Notes: generated from the letters alone by a model not told the origin. A stretch of 15,309 nucleotides of DNA from an archaeon (GCA_016550395.1 JABXGY010000182.1:1-15309), one strand, 5' to 3'. Shown: positions 6,542-13,257, counted from the first letter of the stretch. Made by a program: numbers and translations.

Positions 6542-6784
6542 ATGCTAATTTTTACAATTCTGAAAATCATATTATGTTCCTGGATACTTCTTCTCATTGT
6601 TCAATCAATTAGTCATGATGTTATCAGTCTAGTAATAATCTCTGGAACAATTATCACTTCAATTCCTGTAGTACTATTCCTCTCAATGGCTGCGGGATTT
6701 ACAGTGTTCCGTACAGTCTTTCTCTTCTCTCTGTTTGTAATCGTTGTAATAACTTTACACCTAATACAACTAGTGCTTGGGTAG
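6542..6784 (+). CDS. Small membrane protein of unknown function
   Basis: An 80-aa, almost wholly hydrophobic protein with two or three membrane helices (about 4-22, 26-49 and 54-79) and only short polar links (SISHD, FR). I recognise no family. It starts 10 nt after the preceding gene and is probably co-transcribed with it, so it may be an accessory component of the pilus. Its 3' end overlaps the 3' end of the tfb gene on the opposite strand by 15 bp. Confidence 0.5.
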   Translation: MLIFTILKIILCSWILLLIVQSISHDVISLVIISGTIITSIPVVLFLSMAAGFTVFRTVFLFSLFVIVVITLHLIQLVLG

Positions 6785-7957
6785 CATCTTCAGAAGATGT
6801 TTCTTCAGCAACTTGGCATAATGATCTCGTACACTATATTCTGCTGCATTTGTTGCCTTTGAGATTAACCGCTGAGTGAGTATTGGTCGGCGTCTGGCGA
6901 GTTTAGCCATTAGGAGATCCGAACTATAAACAACTGCGACGGCAAAAATGAATGGATTTCTTCCCCCCCGCTCTGCAATACCGATTTTGCTGAACAACTG
7001 ATTAGCATACTTTACTAGACGTGCCTGATACTCCTGAATTGAGAGTCCAGCACGTCGAAGTCTCAGGCGTATCGCAGGACTGGTAATCGTTTGAGATACG
7101 AGTCGTTGTAGGTAGTCTTCGCTCATTCTCTTGGTGGGAGAAAGTGGAAGGGTCTTTCTTACTGCAAGTGCCTGACGAATAATCGAACGACTAGTCACTC
7201 TGTGCCCGAGCTTTTGAAAGGCATCTGCAATTTCTTGCAGAGTAATAGGTGCGTTTTCTTTCGACTCACGAACAGCCAACATCAATCCATACGCCATAAG
7301 AGTAAGGTGACTAGTGATATCGCGATTGTCAAGCTTCTTATCCATTTTCTGATAGTAATAGGCCGCTCGATCCTTGATGCCATCCGGCAAAGAAAGTAAA
7401 TCTGCCACTCTGCTCAGAGACTTCAAGGCACGATAGGTTGTTTCTCGTTTTGCAATCCGAAGACGGAGATTGTAGTCAAATTTCAGCCTTCGAAATAATC
7501 GCTGGGTTCTCGGTGATAATGGTCTACCACTTTTGTCATAGAAAAATCGGCTAGCCTGATAATCGATGAAACTTCCCAATCCTCCCACCATCACCGTTCG
7601 CTTACCAAGTGCGACATAAGACTTGGCGTGTGAAGAGGAACTACTATCTTCCTTGTATATCTGATATTGAGAGTCAACTACTTGACGTGCTAGAACTAGA
7701 CCACATTTTGTACACACATATTCACCATTAGTCAGTATAGTGTGTCCGGAGCACTCAGTACATTGGAGGTTTTGCATCTTGATCACTTTGGGCGGTTCTG
7801 GTTCCCAAAGTGCAACGATTCTTAACCTGACTTTCGCCACAACAGGGTCTGTTTTAGTGTAGTCATAATACGGGTAATCAGATGAGAGTACCCTTTTTGA
7901 CGAATTCTGGAATTGGAGAGACCCAGGGCTGAAACTAATTGAATAAAGAAGAGTCAC
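6770..7957 (-). CDS. tfb: Transcription initiation factor TFB (TFIIB homologue)
   Basis: Recruits RNA polymerase to TBP-TATA complexes. It has a zinc ribbon (C66, C69, C82, C85: CTEC...CTKC), the B-reader/linker region with LGSFIDYQ and GRPLSPRTQRLFRRL (about 129-160), then two cyclin-like repeats (about 165-260 and 265-375). The 395-aa count uses a GTG at 7957, which leaves 60 residues before the ribbon. An ATG at 7777 would give a 335-aa protein with the ribbon starting at residue 6, closer to the usual TFB length. No Shine-Dalgarno decides between them; TATA-like sequence (ATATATTTTC) just upstream of 7957 favours transcription from there. It follows the rpo8-like gene by 32 bp on the same strand. 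Family call certain, start uncertain. Confidence 0.95.
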   Translation of the reverse strand: MTLLYSISFSPGSLQFQNSSKRVLSSDYPYYDYTKTDPVVAKVRLRIVALWEPEPPKVIKMQNLQCTECSGHTILTNGEYVCTKCGLVLARQVVDSQYQIYKEDSSSSSHAKSYVALGKRTVMVGGLGSFIDYQASRFFYDKSGRPLSPRTQRLFRRLKFDYNLRLRIAKRETTYRALKSLSRVADLLSLPDGIKDRAAYYYQKMDKKLDNRDITSHLTLMAYGLMLAVRESKENAPITLQEIADAFQKLGHRVTSRSIIRQALAVRKTLPLSPTKRMSEDYLQRLVSQTITSPAIRLRLRRAGLSIQEYQARLVKYANQLFSKIGIAERGGRNPFIFAVAVVYSSDLLMAKLARRRPILTQRLISKATNAAEYSVRDHYAKLLKKHLLKMLPKH

Positions 7958-7989
7958 GTTGCATGTCTTTGTTAAATTTTGAAAATATA

Positions 7990-8298
7990 TTATCTTGAAA
8001 TTGAAAGATAGACAGGCTTTTTCAGTTTCATTCCAGGAATGCTTTTTTTAACAGTAATACTTCCCTGCAAGCCAGAAAAGAAGATAATGTATCTTATGCC
8101 TGTTCGGTTTTTTTCTATTTCGTATACCTCCCCTTTGAGGGTAAGCAAGGCCTTCGTTTGTTTCGGTTTACTAGACTTAATCGAAACTGTTAGTGTCTCT
8201 CCTCCCTGAAGTAATCCAATGCTCGCTGGTAATTCAAACTCAATTTGAATCCGTTTATCAACGCTAATTAGATACTGGTAAATGTGAGTTTGTGGCAT
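7990..8298 (-). CDS. rpo8: RNA polymerase subunit Rpo8 (RpoG, Rpb8-like)
   Basis: A 102-aa protein from the ATG at 8298 (114 aa from a TTG at 8334). It looks like a small all-beta, OB-type fold. The C-terminal half has the pattern known from Rpb8: KGEVYEIE, then RYIIFFSGLQGSI, then MKLKKPVYLSI. In eukaryotic Rpb8 the same positions read GKVYRIE, then a YGGLLM-type strand, then a VYLLMKK-type strand. Archaeal Rpo8/RpoG is known from Crenarchaeota, Korarchaeota and Asgard and is absent from Euryarchaeota, so it also informs taxonomy. It is first in a two-gene operon with tfb, which suits a polymerase subunit. The short length makes the call moderate; another small OB-fold protein is the alternative. 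Confidence 0.62.
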   Translation of the reverse strand: MPQTHIYQYLISVDKRIQIEFELPASIGLLQGGETLTVSIKSSKPKQTKALLTLKGEVYEIEKNRTGIRYIIFFSGLQGSITVKKSIPGMKLKKPVYLSISR

Positions 8299-8334
8299 TT
8301 CGCGTTTTTCTACAATTCCCTTACCTGAAACCAA

Positions 8335-8438
8335 TTATCACACCGATTCAAATACGGATATACTCATAATGTCCCTTAATAACATATAAAAACGGATGAA
8401 TAATCACTAAACAAAACTAAATATCTGGAGGATAAGAT
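8335..8438. promoter_or_regulatory. Divergent promoters of the rpo8-tfb and lsm-tgtA operons
   Basis: About 100 bp with no gene. ATATAAAA (8383-8390) is a clear plus-strand TATA box; initiation about 25 nt later would leave a leader carrying the strong Shine-Dalgarno GGAGG at 8427-8431, 7 nt before the ATG of the Sm-like gene. On the minus strand GTATATCC (8355-8362) would start transcripts near 8332, which favours the ATG at 8298 over the TTG at 8334 for rpo8. Confidence 0.5.
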
Positions 8439-8888
8439 ATGGCACAAAGTACTGGAGCTCGACACTTCTTCAAAGAGCTAGCCTCGCTAATTGGGGCAAC
8501 TGTGGTTGTTAGCACTAACACAGGAAAAACACTCACAGGGAAGATGCGAGGTTATGATCCAAACACCTTAAGTGTTGTATTAAGCGAGGCCAGAGATGCA
8601 AAAGGAGAATTATACCACAGGATTTTAGTCACTGGTCATACAATCTTAGAACTTGTAAAAACTGAGGATCCTTTTGATTTGAAAGGATTGGCTGAACAAT
8701 TAGAAACTCTCTTTCCTCCCGGAGAGGTTAGATTTCTTGATGATGCACGGGTTATTGTCGTATTAAATAAAGTAAGGATTACTGAACATGGAGTTGAAGG
8801 AACAGGTCCCCTCGCAGACCGAATTAGAAAAATTTACACGCGGTATGTAGAAGAACAACAGTCAAAGACGGAGGAGGGCTCTACATAA
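8439..8888 (+). CDS. Sm-like archaeal protein with C-terminal extension (SmAP3-like)
   Basis: A 149-aa RNA-binding protein. Residues 10-78 form an Sm fold: LASLIGATVVVSTNTGKTL and GKMRGYDPNTLSVVLSEA make the Sm1 region, and HRILVTGHTILELVKTE the Sm2 region. The remaining 70 residues are a second domain with alternating strands (GEVRFLDDARVIVVLNKVRI) and a final charged helix, as in the SmAP3 type of Crenarchaeota, which carries an extra C-terminal domain. It would form a ring and bind U-rich or tRNA-related RNA. The start is fixed by GGAGG 7 nt upstream. tgtA begins 15 nt after its stop, so the two are one operon, suggesting a role near tRNA modification or processing (inference). Confidence 0.85.
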   Translation: MAQSTGARHFFKELASLIGATVVVSTNTGKTLTGKMRGYDPNTLSVVLSEARDAKGELYHRILVTGHTILELVKTEDPFDLKGLAEQLETLFPPGEVRFLDDARVIVVLNKVRITEHGVEGTGPLADRIRKIYTRYVEEQQSKTEEGST

Positions 8889-8903
8889 GAAACTGCGTTT
8901 GCA

Positions 8904-10499
8904 ATGATTGAGATTATTCATAAGGATTTACTGGCAAGAATCGCGCGATTCCGAACCAAGACTGGAATAGTTGAAACACCAACCTTCATACCAGTGGTAC
9001 ACCCAACACGGGTCTTGATTCCACCAAGAAGAATGTATGATGAATTCGGCTGTAAGATAATCATTACGAATGCTTACTTGCTTTCTAAGACTGATAAACA
9101 AGGTTCAATCCATGACATTTTGGACTATCCTGGTATTATAATGACTGACTCAGGAGCCTATCAGTTACTCATCTATGGCGACGTAGAAATAACACCAAAA
9201 CAAATCATTGATCTCCAAGAAGAAATCAAATCTGATATAGCAGTTATTTTAGACATTCCTACTGGTAGTCAAGCCACCTATCATGATGCAATAGAAACTG
9301 TAGACGAAACCTTACGTCGCGCAAGAGAATCAATATCACAACGGACAAATCATGATATTCTTTGGGTTGGTCCAATCCAAGGGGGAACATTTCCTGACCT
9401 TGTAGCAAAATCTGCACAGGAAATAGTAAAACTTGATTTTCCAATTATTGCGATTGGTAGTCCAACCCAATTGATGGAACAATATAATTTTGGTGCCCTC
9501 GTTGATCTCGTAATGGCAGCTAAAACCAATATTCCCGTTGATAAACCCGTTCATCTTTTCGGAGCAGGTCATCCCCTAATTTTTCCTCTTATTGTGGCGA
9601 TGGGTTGTGATCTTTTTGATTCTGCTGCTTATGCAATATTTGCTAAGCATGATCGTGTTCTTACATCGGAAGGTACTTACAAGCTTCAAGAAATCCATGA
9701 TGACTTTTGCACTTGTCCTACCTGTAGTAAATTTTCGATATCAGAAATTAAACATTTAGACAAAAGAGATCGTATCCAGCTTTTAGCTGAGCATAACCTG
9801 CGAATTTGTCAGAATGAAATCAGTAGGATAAAACAGGCTATCCGTGAAGGACGTCTTTGGAGGTTAGTTGAAAGTCGACTCAGTAGCCATCCTGCGCTTG
9901 TTGATGCCATGGAAAAATTTGTTTCTTATCAAAATTATTTTGAGAAGTTTTCACCAGTTACAAAAAAACGTGCACTCTTCATAACCAGTCGATGGTCGGT
10001 TTATCAACCTGAAATAATCCGACATCAAACCCGAATGACGATATACTCGCCTCCTAGAAAGCTGAAAAATCTCATAATCATCTCTGCTCCTAAAAAAAGA
10101 CCGTACCATAAAGCAATAGAATTTGAACGGTTCAAGAACCAATATTCGAAAATAAAGCCAAATAATTCAATCCTTTTTGATGTTCTTTTTCTATCTCCTT
10201 ATTTTGGGCTTATTCCACTCGAAATTTCGAATGTATACCCACTTGCACAAAATGAAATTCCTGAATCATTATTAATAGAAAACCAGTCTAAACTTCTTGA
10301 ACAATTAAAGGAATATCTACTGAGGAATTCTCAATATACACAAATTTTCGCAATATTTACATCAACAGATTACTGGAAATCATTTTCTCGATACTGCAGG
10401 CGGATCTTTAATAAATTTGAAAAGGAGTGTAAGATTTTCCATACAGATTTCTCAAACCAATCTCTGAAAAAAATGATCGCATATTTGATAATGACCTGA
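8904..10499 (+). CDS. tgtA: Archaeal tRNA-guanine transglycosylase, lacking the PUA domain
   Basis: Replaces guanine-15 in the tRNA D loop by preQ0, the first tRNA step to archaeosine. The catalytic TIM-barrel domain is complete: general-acid/base Asp82 in TDSGAYQ, nucleophile Asp236 in CDLFDSA, and zinc ligands C269, C271, C274 and H297. A following domain contains LFLSPYFGLIPLEISNVYPL (428-447), the signature of the second C-terminal domain of archaeal TGT. The protein ends at residue 531; archaeal TGT is usually near 580 and finishes with a tRNA-binding PUA domain, which is missing and is not encoded in the next gene. No Shine-Dalgarno is seen before the ATG, so translation may depend on coupling to the upstream Sm-like gene. 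Catalytic residues rule out the paralogue ArcS. Confidence 0.93.
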   Translation: MIEIIHKDLLARIARFRTKTGIVETPTFIPVVHPTRVLIPPRRMYDEFGCKIIITNAYLLSKTDKQGSIHDILDYPGIIMTDSGAYQLLIYGDVEITPKQIIDLQEEIKSDIAVILDIPTGSQATYHDAIETVDETLRRARESISQRTNHDILWVGPIQGGTFPDLVAKSAQEIVKLDFPIIAIGSPTQLMEQYNFGALVDLVMAAKTNIPVDKPVHLFGAGHPLIFPLIVAMGCDLFDSAAYAIFAKHDRVLTSEGTYKLQEIHDDFCTCPTCSKFSISEIKHLDKRDRIQLLAEHNLRICQNEISRIKQAIREGRLWRLVESRLSSHPALVDAMEKFVSYQNYFEKFSPVTKKRALFITSRWSVYQPEIIRHQTRMTIYSPPRKLKNLIIISAPKKRPYHKAIEFERFKNQYSKIKPNNSILFDVLFLSPYFGLIPLEISNVYPLAQNEIPESLLIENQSKLLEQLKEYLLRNSQYTQIFAIFTSTDYWKSFSRYCRRIFNKFEKECKIFHTDFSNQSLKKMIAYLIMT

Positions 10500-10532
10500 G
10501 TTAACCAACGACAAGATCTAGAAGGTGAATGG

Positions 10533-10636
10533 TGCCGCGTCGGGGAATGTCTCCTACTGGAATAACCCAGAAGGATTCGAACCCCGGTCCTAAGGTCGAG
10601 AGCCTCAGATGATTGACCTGGCTACACTAACGCGGC
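10533..10636 (-). tRNA. tRNA-Glu(CTC) with T-arm intron
   Basis: On the minus strand, acceptor strands GCCGCGT (10636-10630) and ACGCGGC pair fully. The discriminator is A and CCA is encoded at 10532-10530. The D-arm sequence GTGTAG...GGTCAATCAT is the standard archaeal tRNA-Glu pattern. Stem TGAGG/CCTTA closes loop CTCTCGA, giving anticodon CTC (Glu, GAG codon). The T arm begins CGGGG-TTCGAAT, but its partner CCCCG comes 29 nt later. Removing 29 nt gives a 75-nt tRNA, the normal length. The identity is firm; the insertion is best read as an intron because every other part is intact. Confidence 0.92.
10546..10574 (-). other. 29-nt intron between T loop and 3' T-stem strand of tRNA-Glu
   Basis: The insertion begins right after the T-loop TTCGAAT, near position 60/61. 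Its ends can slide by up to 2 nt because CC occurs at both borders. It folds into CTGG/CCAG with a 6-nt loop, a T-T mismatch, then CCT/AGG. Exon GAAT can pair with ATTC at the 3' border, leaving a 4-nt bulge AGAC on one strand only. So a bulge is present, but the strict two-bulge BHB structure is not. Splicing is inferred from the intact mature tRNA. Confidence 0.72.
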
Positions 10637-10935
10637 AGCCTTGACCTTGTCTTTACAGCCGTCTATTAAAATTTTCTACTTTTGCTCAAAAAATAAATCA
10701 GTTATATCCAAAATAAAAAATTATTTTCTGAATTTCAGAGTTTGTAATTATCTTGTGGGTGTTCAGTTTTAATATAACAGATGAGCCCTGTTCCAAAGCG
10801 ACCTATCATCTCTCGTATTTGTTATACGTCGACATTAATTCATGTAGGTTTATGAAAAAAATTAGTCGTTCAAAAACCTAATAGCTTACAAATTATATCG
10901 CGATACATCAAAATCACCAGCAGGAGGAAAAGACT
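10637..10935. other. Intergenic region between tRNA-Glu and eS17
   Basis: About 300 bases with no credible gene. It contains the tRNA-Glu promoter at the left, an AT-rich block (10680-10735), a 7-bp inverted repeat TAGGTTT/AAACCTA (10845-10851 and 10874-10880) with a 22-nt spacer, and the eS17 promoter: TATA-like AATTATAT (10891-10898) followed by a strong Shine-Dalgarno GGAGG (10923-10927), 8 nt before the GTG start. A 10-bp palindrome TATCGCGATA (10896-10905) overlaps the end of the TATA element. Confidence 0.5.
10666..10674 (-). promoter_or_regulatory. TATA-like promoter of tRNA-Glu
   Basis: AAATTTTAA on the minus strand, 30-38 nt upstream of the tRNA 5' end. Good position for an archaeal tRNA promoter. 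Confidence 0.4.
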
Positions 10936-11145
10936 GTGGGTAAAGTTAGAACAGTCCTAGTCAAACGCCTTTCAAGAGAACTTGTCGAAAGGTATTCAGA
11001 TAGTTTTACAACCGACTTTGATCAAAATAAAACCGTTGTCGATGAACTCCTCACAAATACTACAAAGCGTCTACGAAATCGAATAGCAGGATATATAACG
11101 CGTTTAATGGTTCTACGACAAGATGAAGACGTGATTATAGCCTAA
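10936..11145 (+). CDS. rps17e: Small-subunit ribosomal protein eS17
   Basis: A 69-aa protein of the archaeal/eukaryotic small ribosomal subunit. The start MGKVRTVLVKRLSRELVERY, the middle FTTDFDQNKTVVDEL and the segment RLRNRIAGYITRLM match eS17 (eukaryotic forms read MGRVRT...LDFDTNKR...KLRNKIAGFVTHLM). Length is normal for archaea, which lack the eukaryotic C-terminal tail. It uses a GTG start with GGAGG 8 nt upstream. The gene follows a 300-bp gap and is first in a plus-strand series. Confidence 0.93.
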   Translation: MGKVRTVLVKRLSRELVERYSDSFTTDFDQNKTVVDELLTNTTKRLRNRIAGYITRLMVLRQDEDVIIA

Positions 11146-11147
11146 TT

Positions 11148-11166
11148 AGGTTCAAGACTAGAACTT
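11148..11166 (+). repeat. Inverted repeat after eS17
   Basis: AGGTTC and GAACTT (one G-U pair as RNA) flank a 7-nt spacer, beginning 3 nt after the eS17 stop codon. It may mark the mRNA 3' end or do nothing; archaeal termination does not need hairpins, and no T-run follows. Confidence 0.3.
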
Positions 11167-11217
11167 AAAGACATAATAAACCGTGAAATCAAAACGTACT
11201 ATTTGGAGTATGTTTAG

Positions 11218-12081
11218 ATGGGTGTAATTATTGAAACTCCACAATTGTTCATGGAAATTACACTCGTCTCAATTGAATCTCTATTCGTTCATGAAAAAAC
11301 AATACCCTCAGCACTCAAAGAATTAAGTGAACAACTAATAACTGAACAAATACTCAAGCATCCAATAATTGTGGATTCAGATACTTTAGTTGTATTAGAT
11401 GGTATGCACCGTGTCGCTGCTCTAAAAAATCTTAATTTAAAGCTGGCGCCAGTATGTCTTGTTGACTATCATAATCCCTCAATCGAGCTTTTTGCTTGGT
11501 ACAGAGAATTCGGTAATGGCATTTCATCTACTGAATTTACAGACATAATTACTACAGAGACCCTTTTCACTATTCGTTCTTCACCTTCTCAAACCGCCTT
11601 TGAACTCGTTAAAAACCGAGAAGTACAGGCAGCCTTAGTTAAAGGCGAAAAATCTTCTCTGCTTACCTCGTCTAAGCCTTTATCAATAAAGGAAGTTTAT
11701 GACGAGATAGCAAAAATTGAAACCCTCGCTGAACAAATTGGTTATCATCTGAGATATAGTACAGAATCCGATGCGAATGAAAGTATTCGGTCCGGAAGCT
11801 GGCTAGTGCTTATTGTTCCTTCACTAACTAAAAAGGAAGTGCTTGAGGGCGCTCTAAAGAAAGAAATTTTTGCACAGAAAACCACTCGCCATGTTGTCCC
11901 TGCGCGACCATTATTTGTAAATATTCCTTTATCTTGGTTAAGTCAGGTCAACCTCAATGACGCTAACCAAAAACTAAAGGAATATCTGGAAAAGAAGCAG
12001 ATTATCAAGAAAGATCCTGGTACGATAATAAATGGGCGGCGTTATGAGGAAAGCGCATATCTGTTTGTTGATCCGGAATAA
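11218..12081 (+). CDS. ParB/SerK-like domain protein
   Basis: A 287-aa protein. Residues 12-85 have the ParB N-terminal/sulfiredoxin-like fold: VSIESLFVHEKTIPS, a helix, HPIIVDSDTLVVLDGMHRVAAL (48-69). The DGMHR motif and the HE pair at residues 25-26 resemble those of SerK, the ADP-dependent free serine kinase that feeds cysteine synthesis in some archaea and uses a Glu near the N-terminus. Later segments (LVPALVKGEKSSL-like basic patch around 145-160, and NGRRYEESAYLF at the end) are conserved-looking, but I cannot assign them. No partitioning partner (ParA) or helix-turn-helix domain is seen, so chromosome partitioning is unlikely. A GGAG lies about 11 nt before the ATG. Serine kinase or another small-molecule kinase is the best guess. 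Confidence 0.6.
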   Translation: MGVIIETPQLFMEITLVSIESLFVHEKTIPSALKELSEQLITEQILKHPIIVDSDTLVVLDGMHRVAALKNLNLKLAPVCLVDYHNPSIELFAWYREFGNGISSTEFTDIITTETLFTIRSSPSQTAFELVKNREVQAALVKGEKSSLLTSSKPLSIKEVYDEIAKIETLAEQIGYHLRYSTESDANESIRSGSWLVLIVPSLTKKEVLEGALKKEIFAQKTTRHVVPARPLFVNIPLSWLSQVNLNDANQKLKEYLEKKQIIKKDPGTIINGRRYEESAYLFVDPE

Positions 12082-12163
12082 TAGCTAATAATTCATTAAA
12101 ATTTCAAGTTGTGTTACAGGTATTTTGATAGTATTCAACGACTTACAGGTTCTTCTTGAAAAA

Positions 12164-12195
12164 TTCATGACCTTATGTACTATTTCATAACCTTA
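12164..12195 (+). repeat. Tandem 12-mer upstream of the unknown gene
   Basis: TTCATGACCTTA (12164-12175) and TTCATAACCTTA (12184-12195) match in 11 of 12 bases and start exactly 20 bp apart, about two helical turns, 13 nt before the ATG of the next gene. Could be paired binding sites for a regulator; no other evidence. Confidence 0.3.
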
Positions 12196-12208
12196 CTTCT
12201 GAGCATCA

Positions 12209-13216
12209 ATGACATATTCATCAATCCAGGATTCTATTTCAGTCTTCTTAAAGGGTCTAAAAAAACGTGGAGTCGATTTTGTAATTTCACAAGATGCACT
12301 TGGATTTCAAATTACTGAAGTCTACGTTACTGAAGCCAAAGAATTAATCCTGTTTCCCTCAAAACGATTGGACGTATCTACAATTCATTGGGTTCTCCAA
12401 ATCAGAACACCTCTTAAAGTCCGGTTAACATTTTTCGTTCCTGAACCAACGAAATTTAAATTACAACTAATGCGGGCTGTCTCTGAATTTAAACAGAATG
12501 TTCTAGAAATTCCGAATATCGAACATGCAATCTCTGTACAGGAATTAACCACTGCAAGTCTCAATCGTTTTTTGGATTCTTTGGAAAACTGGTTCCAAAT
12601 TAAAACGAACGGGCGTCCTCTGCCATTTCTCAAGACGTCGAAATCATCTATTACCCCAAGAACTACTACGGAAGAACCTACCAGTAATAAACAGAAAGAT
12701 CTTTACGTACACTTGCGAAATGCAATCAAAACATATTGGACTGAGCGTTATTTCTCAAGATACCTAAACACTCCCTCAGAAAACGTCAAGGAAATTGCCA
12801 AAAGAATTGGTGTTCAACGAGAAGTGTGTGGTCACGAAGTTCTCTATTTCTTTGACAGATCAAAAGCCTTAGGTACGTATTTTGATCATATAATTAAGGG
12901 CATTTTAAAGGAATTAAATCTCCAATTCCAAGAAACAACAAGACATGTATTCTACGTTCCTGATCTCCATCTCGGGTTACATTTCTTCGATGGCGAAAAA
13001 GAGCAATTGAAAATACTCGCAGGAGAATATGCAAATAATCACGATTTAGTCATAGTCGTACCTGAAACATTGCGAAAAAACATTGGACGTATACAAGATG
13101 ACTTTTTCGAAGTGCTACCTTTGAATCAAGAAAAAATCAAAGCCACCTTGGTGAAGGTAGTTCGTCAACGTATAGATTTTATTCCAGCCTACTCCTCTGG
13201 AATCGCCAATCAATGA
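12209..13216 (+). CDS. Uncharacterised protein with possible internal duplication
   Basis: A 335-aa soluble protein; I recognise no family. Two parts share a pattern: a hydrophobic strand ending VPE (77-79 in VRLTFFVPE; 284-286 in VIVVPE), followed by a helix, a short strand (VLEIPN; EVLPLN) and a further helix. A polar, Ser/Thr-rich linker (142-162) separates them. The C-terminal half has an aromatic stretch HVFYVPDLHLGLHFF (246-260). The layout suggests two related alpha/beta modules, as in duplicated nuclease-like or Rossmann-like proteins, but no catalytic motif can be defended. No signal peptide or membrane helix. Starts at an ATG after a 127-bp gap. Confidence 0.6.
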   Translation: MTYSSIQDSISVFLKGLKKRGVDFVISQDALGFQITEVYVTEAKELILFPSKRLDVSTIHWVLQIRTPLKVRLTFFVPEPTKFKLQLMRAVSEFKQNVLEIPNIEHAISVQELTTASLNRFLDSLENWFQIKTNGRPLPFLKTSKSSITPRTTTEEPTSNKQKDLYVHLRNAIKTYWTERYFSRYLNTPSENVKEIAKRIGVQREVCGHEVLYFFDRSKALGTYFDHIIKGILKELNLQFQETTRHVFYVPDLHLGLHFFDGEKEQLKILAGEYANNHDLVIVVPETLRKNIGRIQDDFFEVLPLNQEKIKATLVKVVRQRIDFIPAYSSGIANQ

Positions 13217-13257
13217 AAAATTGATGTCATGTTCATCTGAACACCTGGTACATAAAG

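Noticed and set aside
6542..6784. MrpF-type antiporter subunit
   Set aside because: Size and helix layout are similar, but the GP-x-x-x-DR signature is absent and there are no other Mrp genes nearby.
9259..9572. Two overlapping minus-strand frames inside tgtA
   Set aside because: They are opposite the catalytic domain of tgtA and resemble no protein.
8904..10499. Identification as ArcS (archaeosine synthase) rather than TgtA
   Set aside because: Both catalytic aspartates and the CxCxxC...H zinc site are present; ArcS has lost the catalytic residues, and its characteristic PC-x5-KPY motif is not matched.
10750..10830. Possible C/D box guide RNA in the gap before eS17
   Set aside because: ATGAGC and ATGATAG come close to a C box, but none matches RTGATGA and there is no suitably placed CTGA.
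11218..12081. Chromosome partitioning protein ParB
   Set aside because: There is no helix-turn-helix DNA-binding domain, no ParA gene and no parS-like cluster; only the N-terminal fold is shared.
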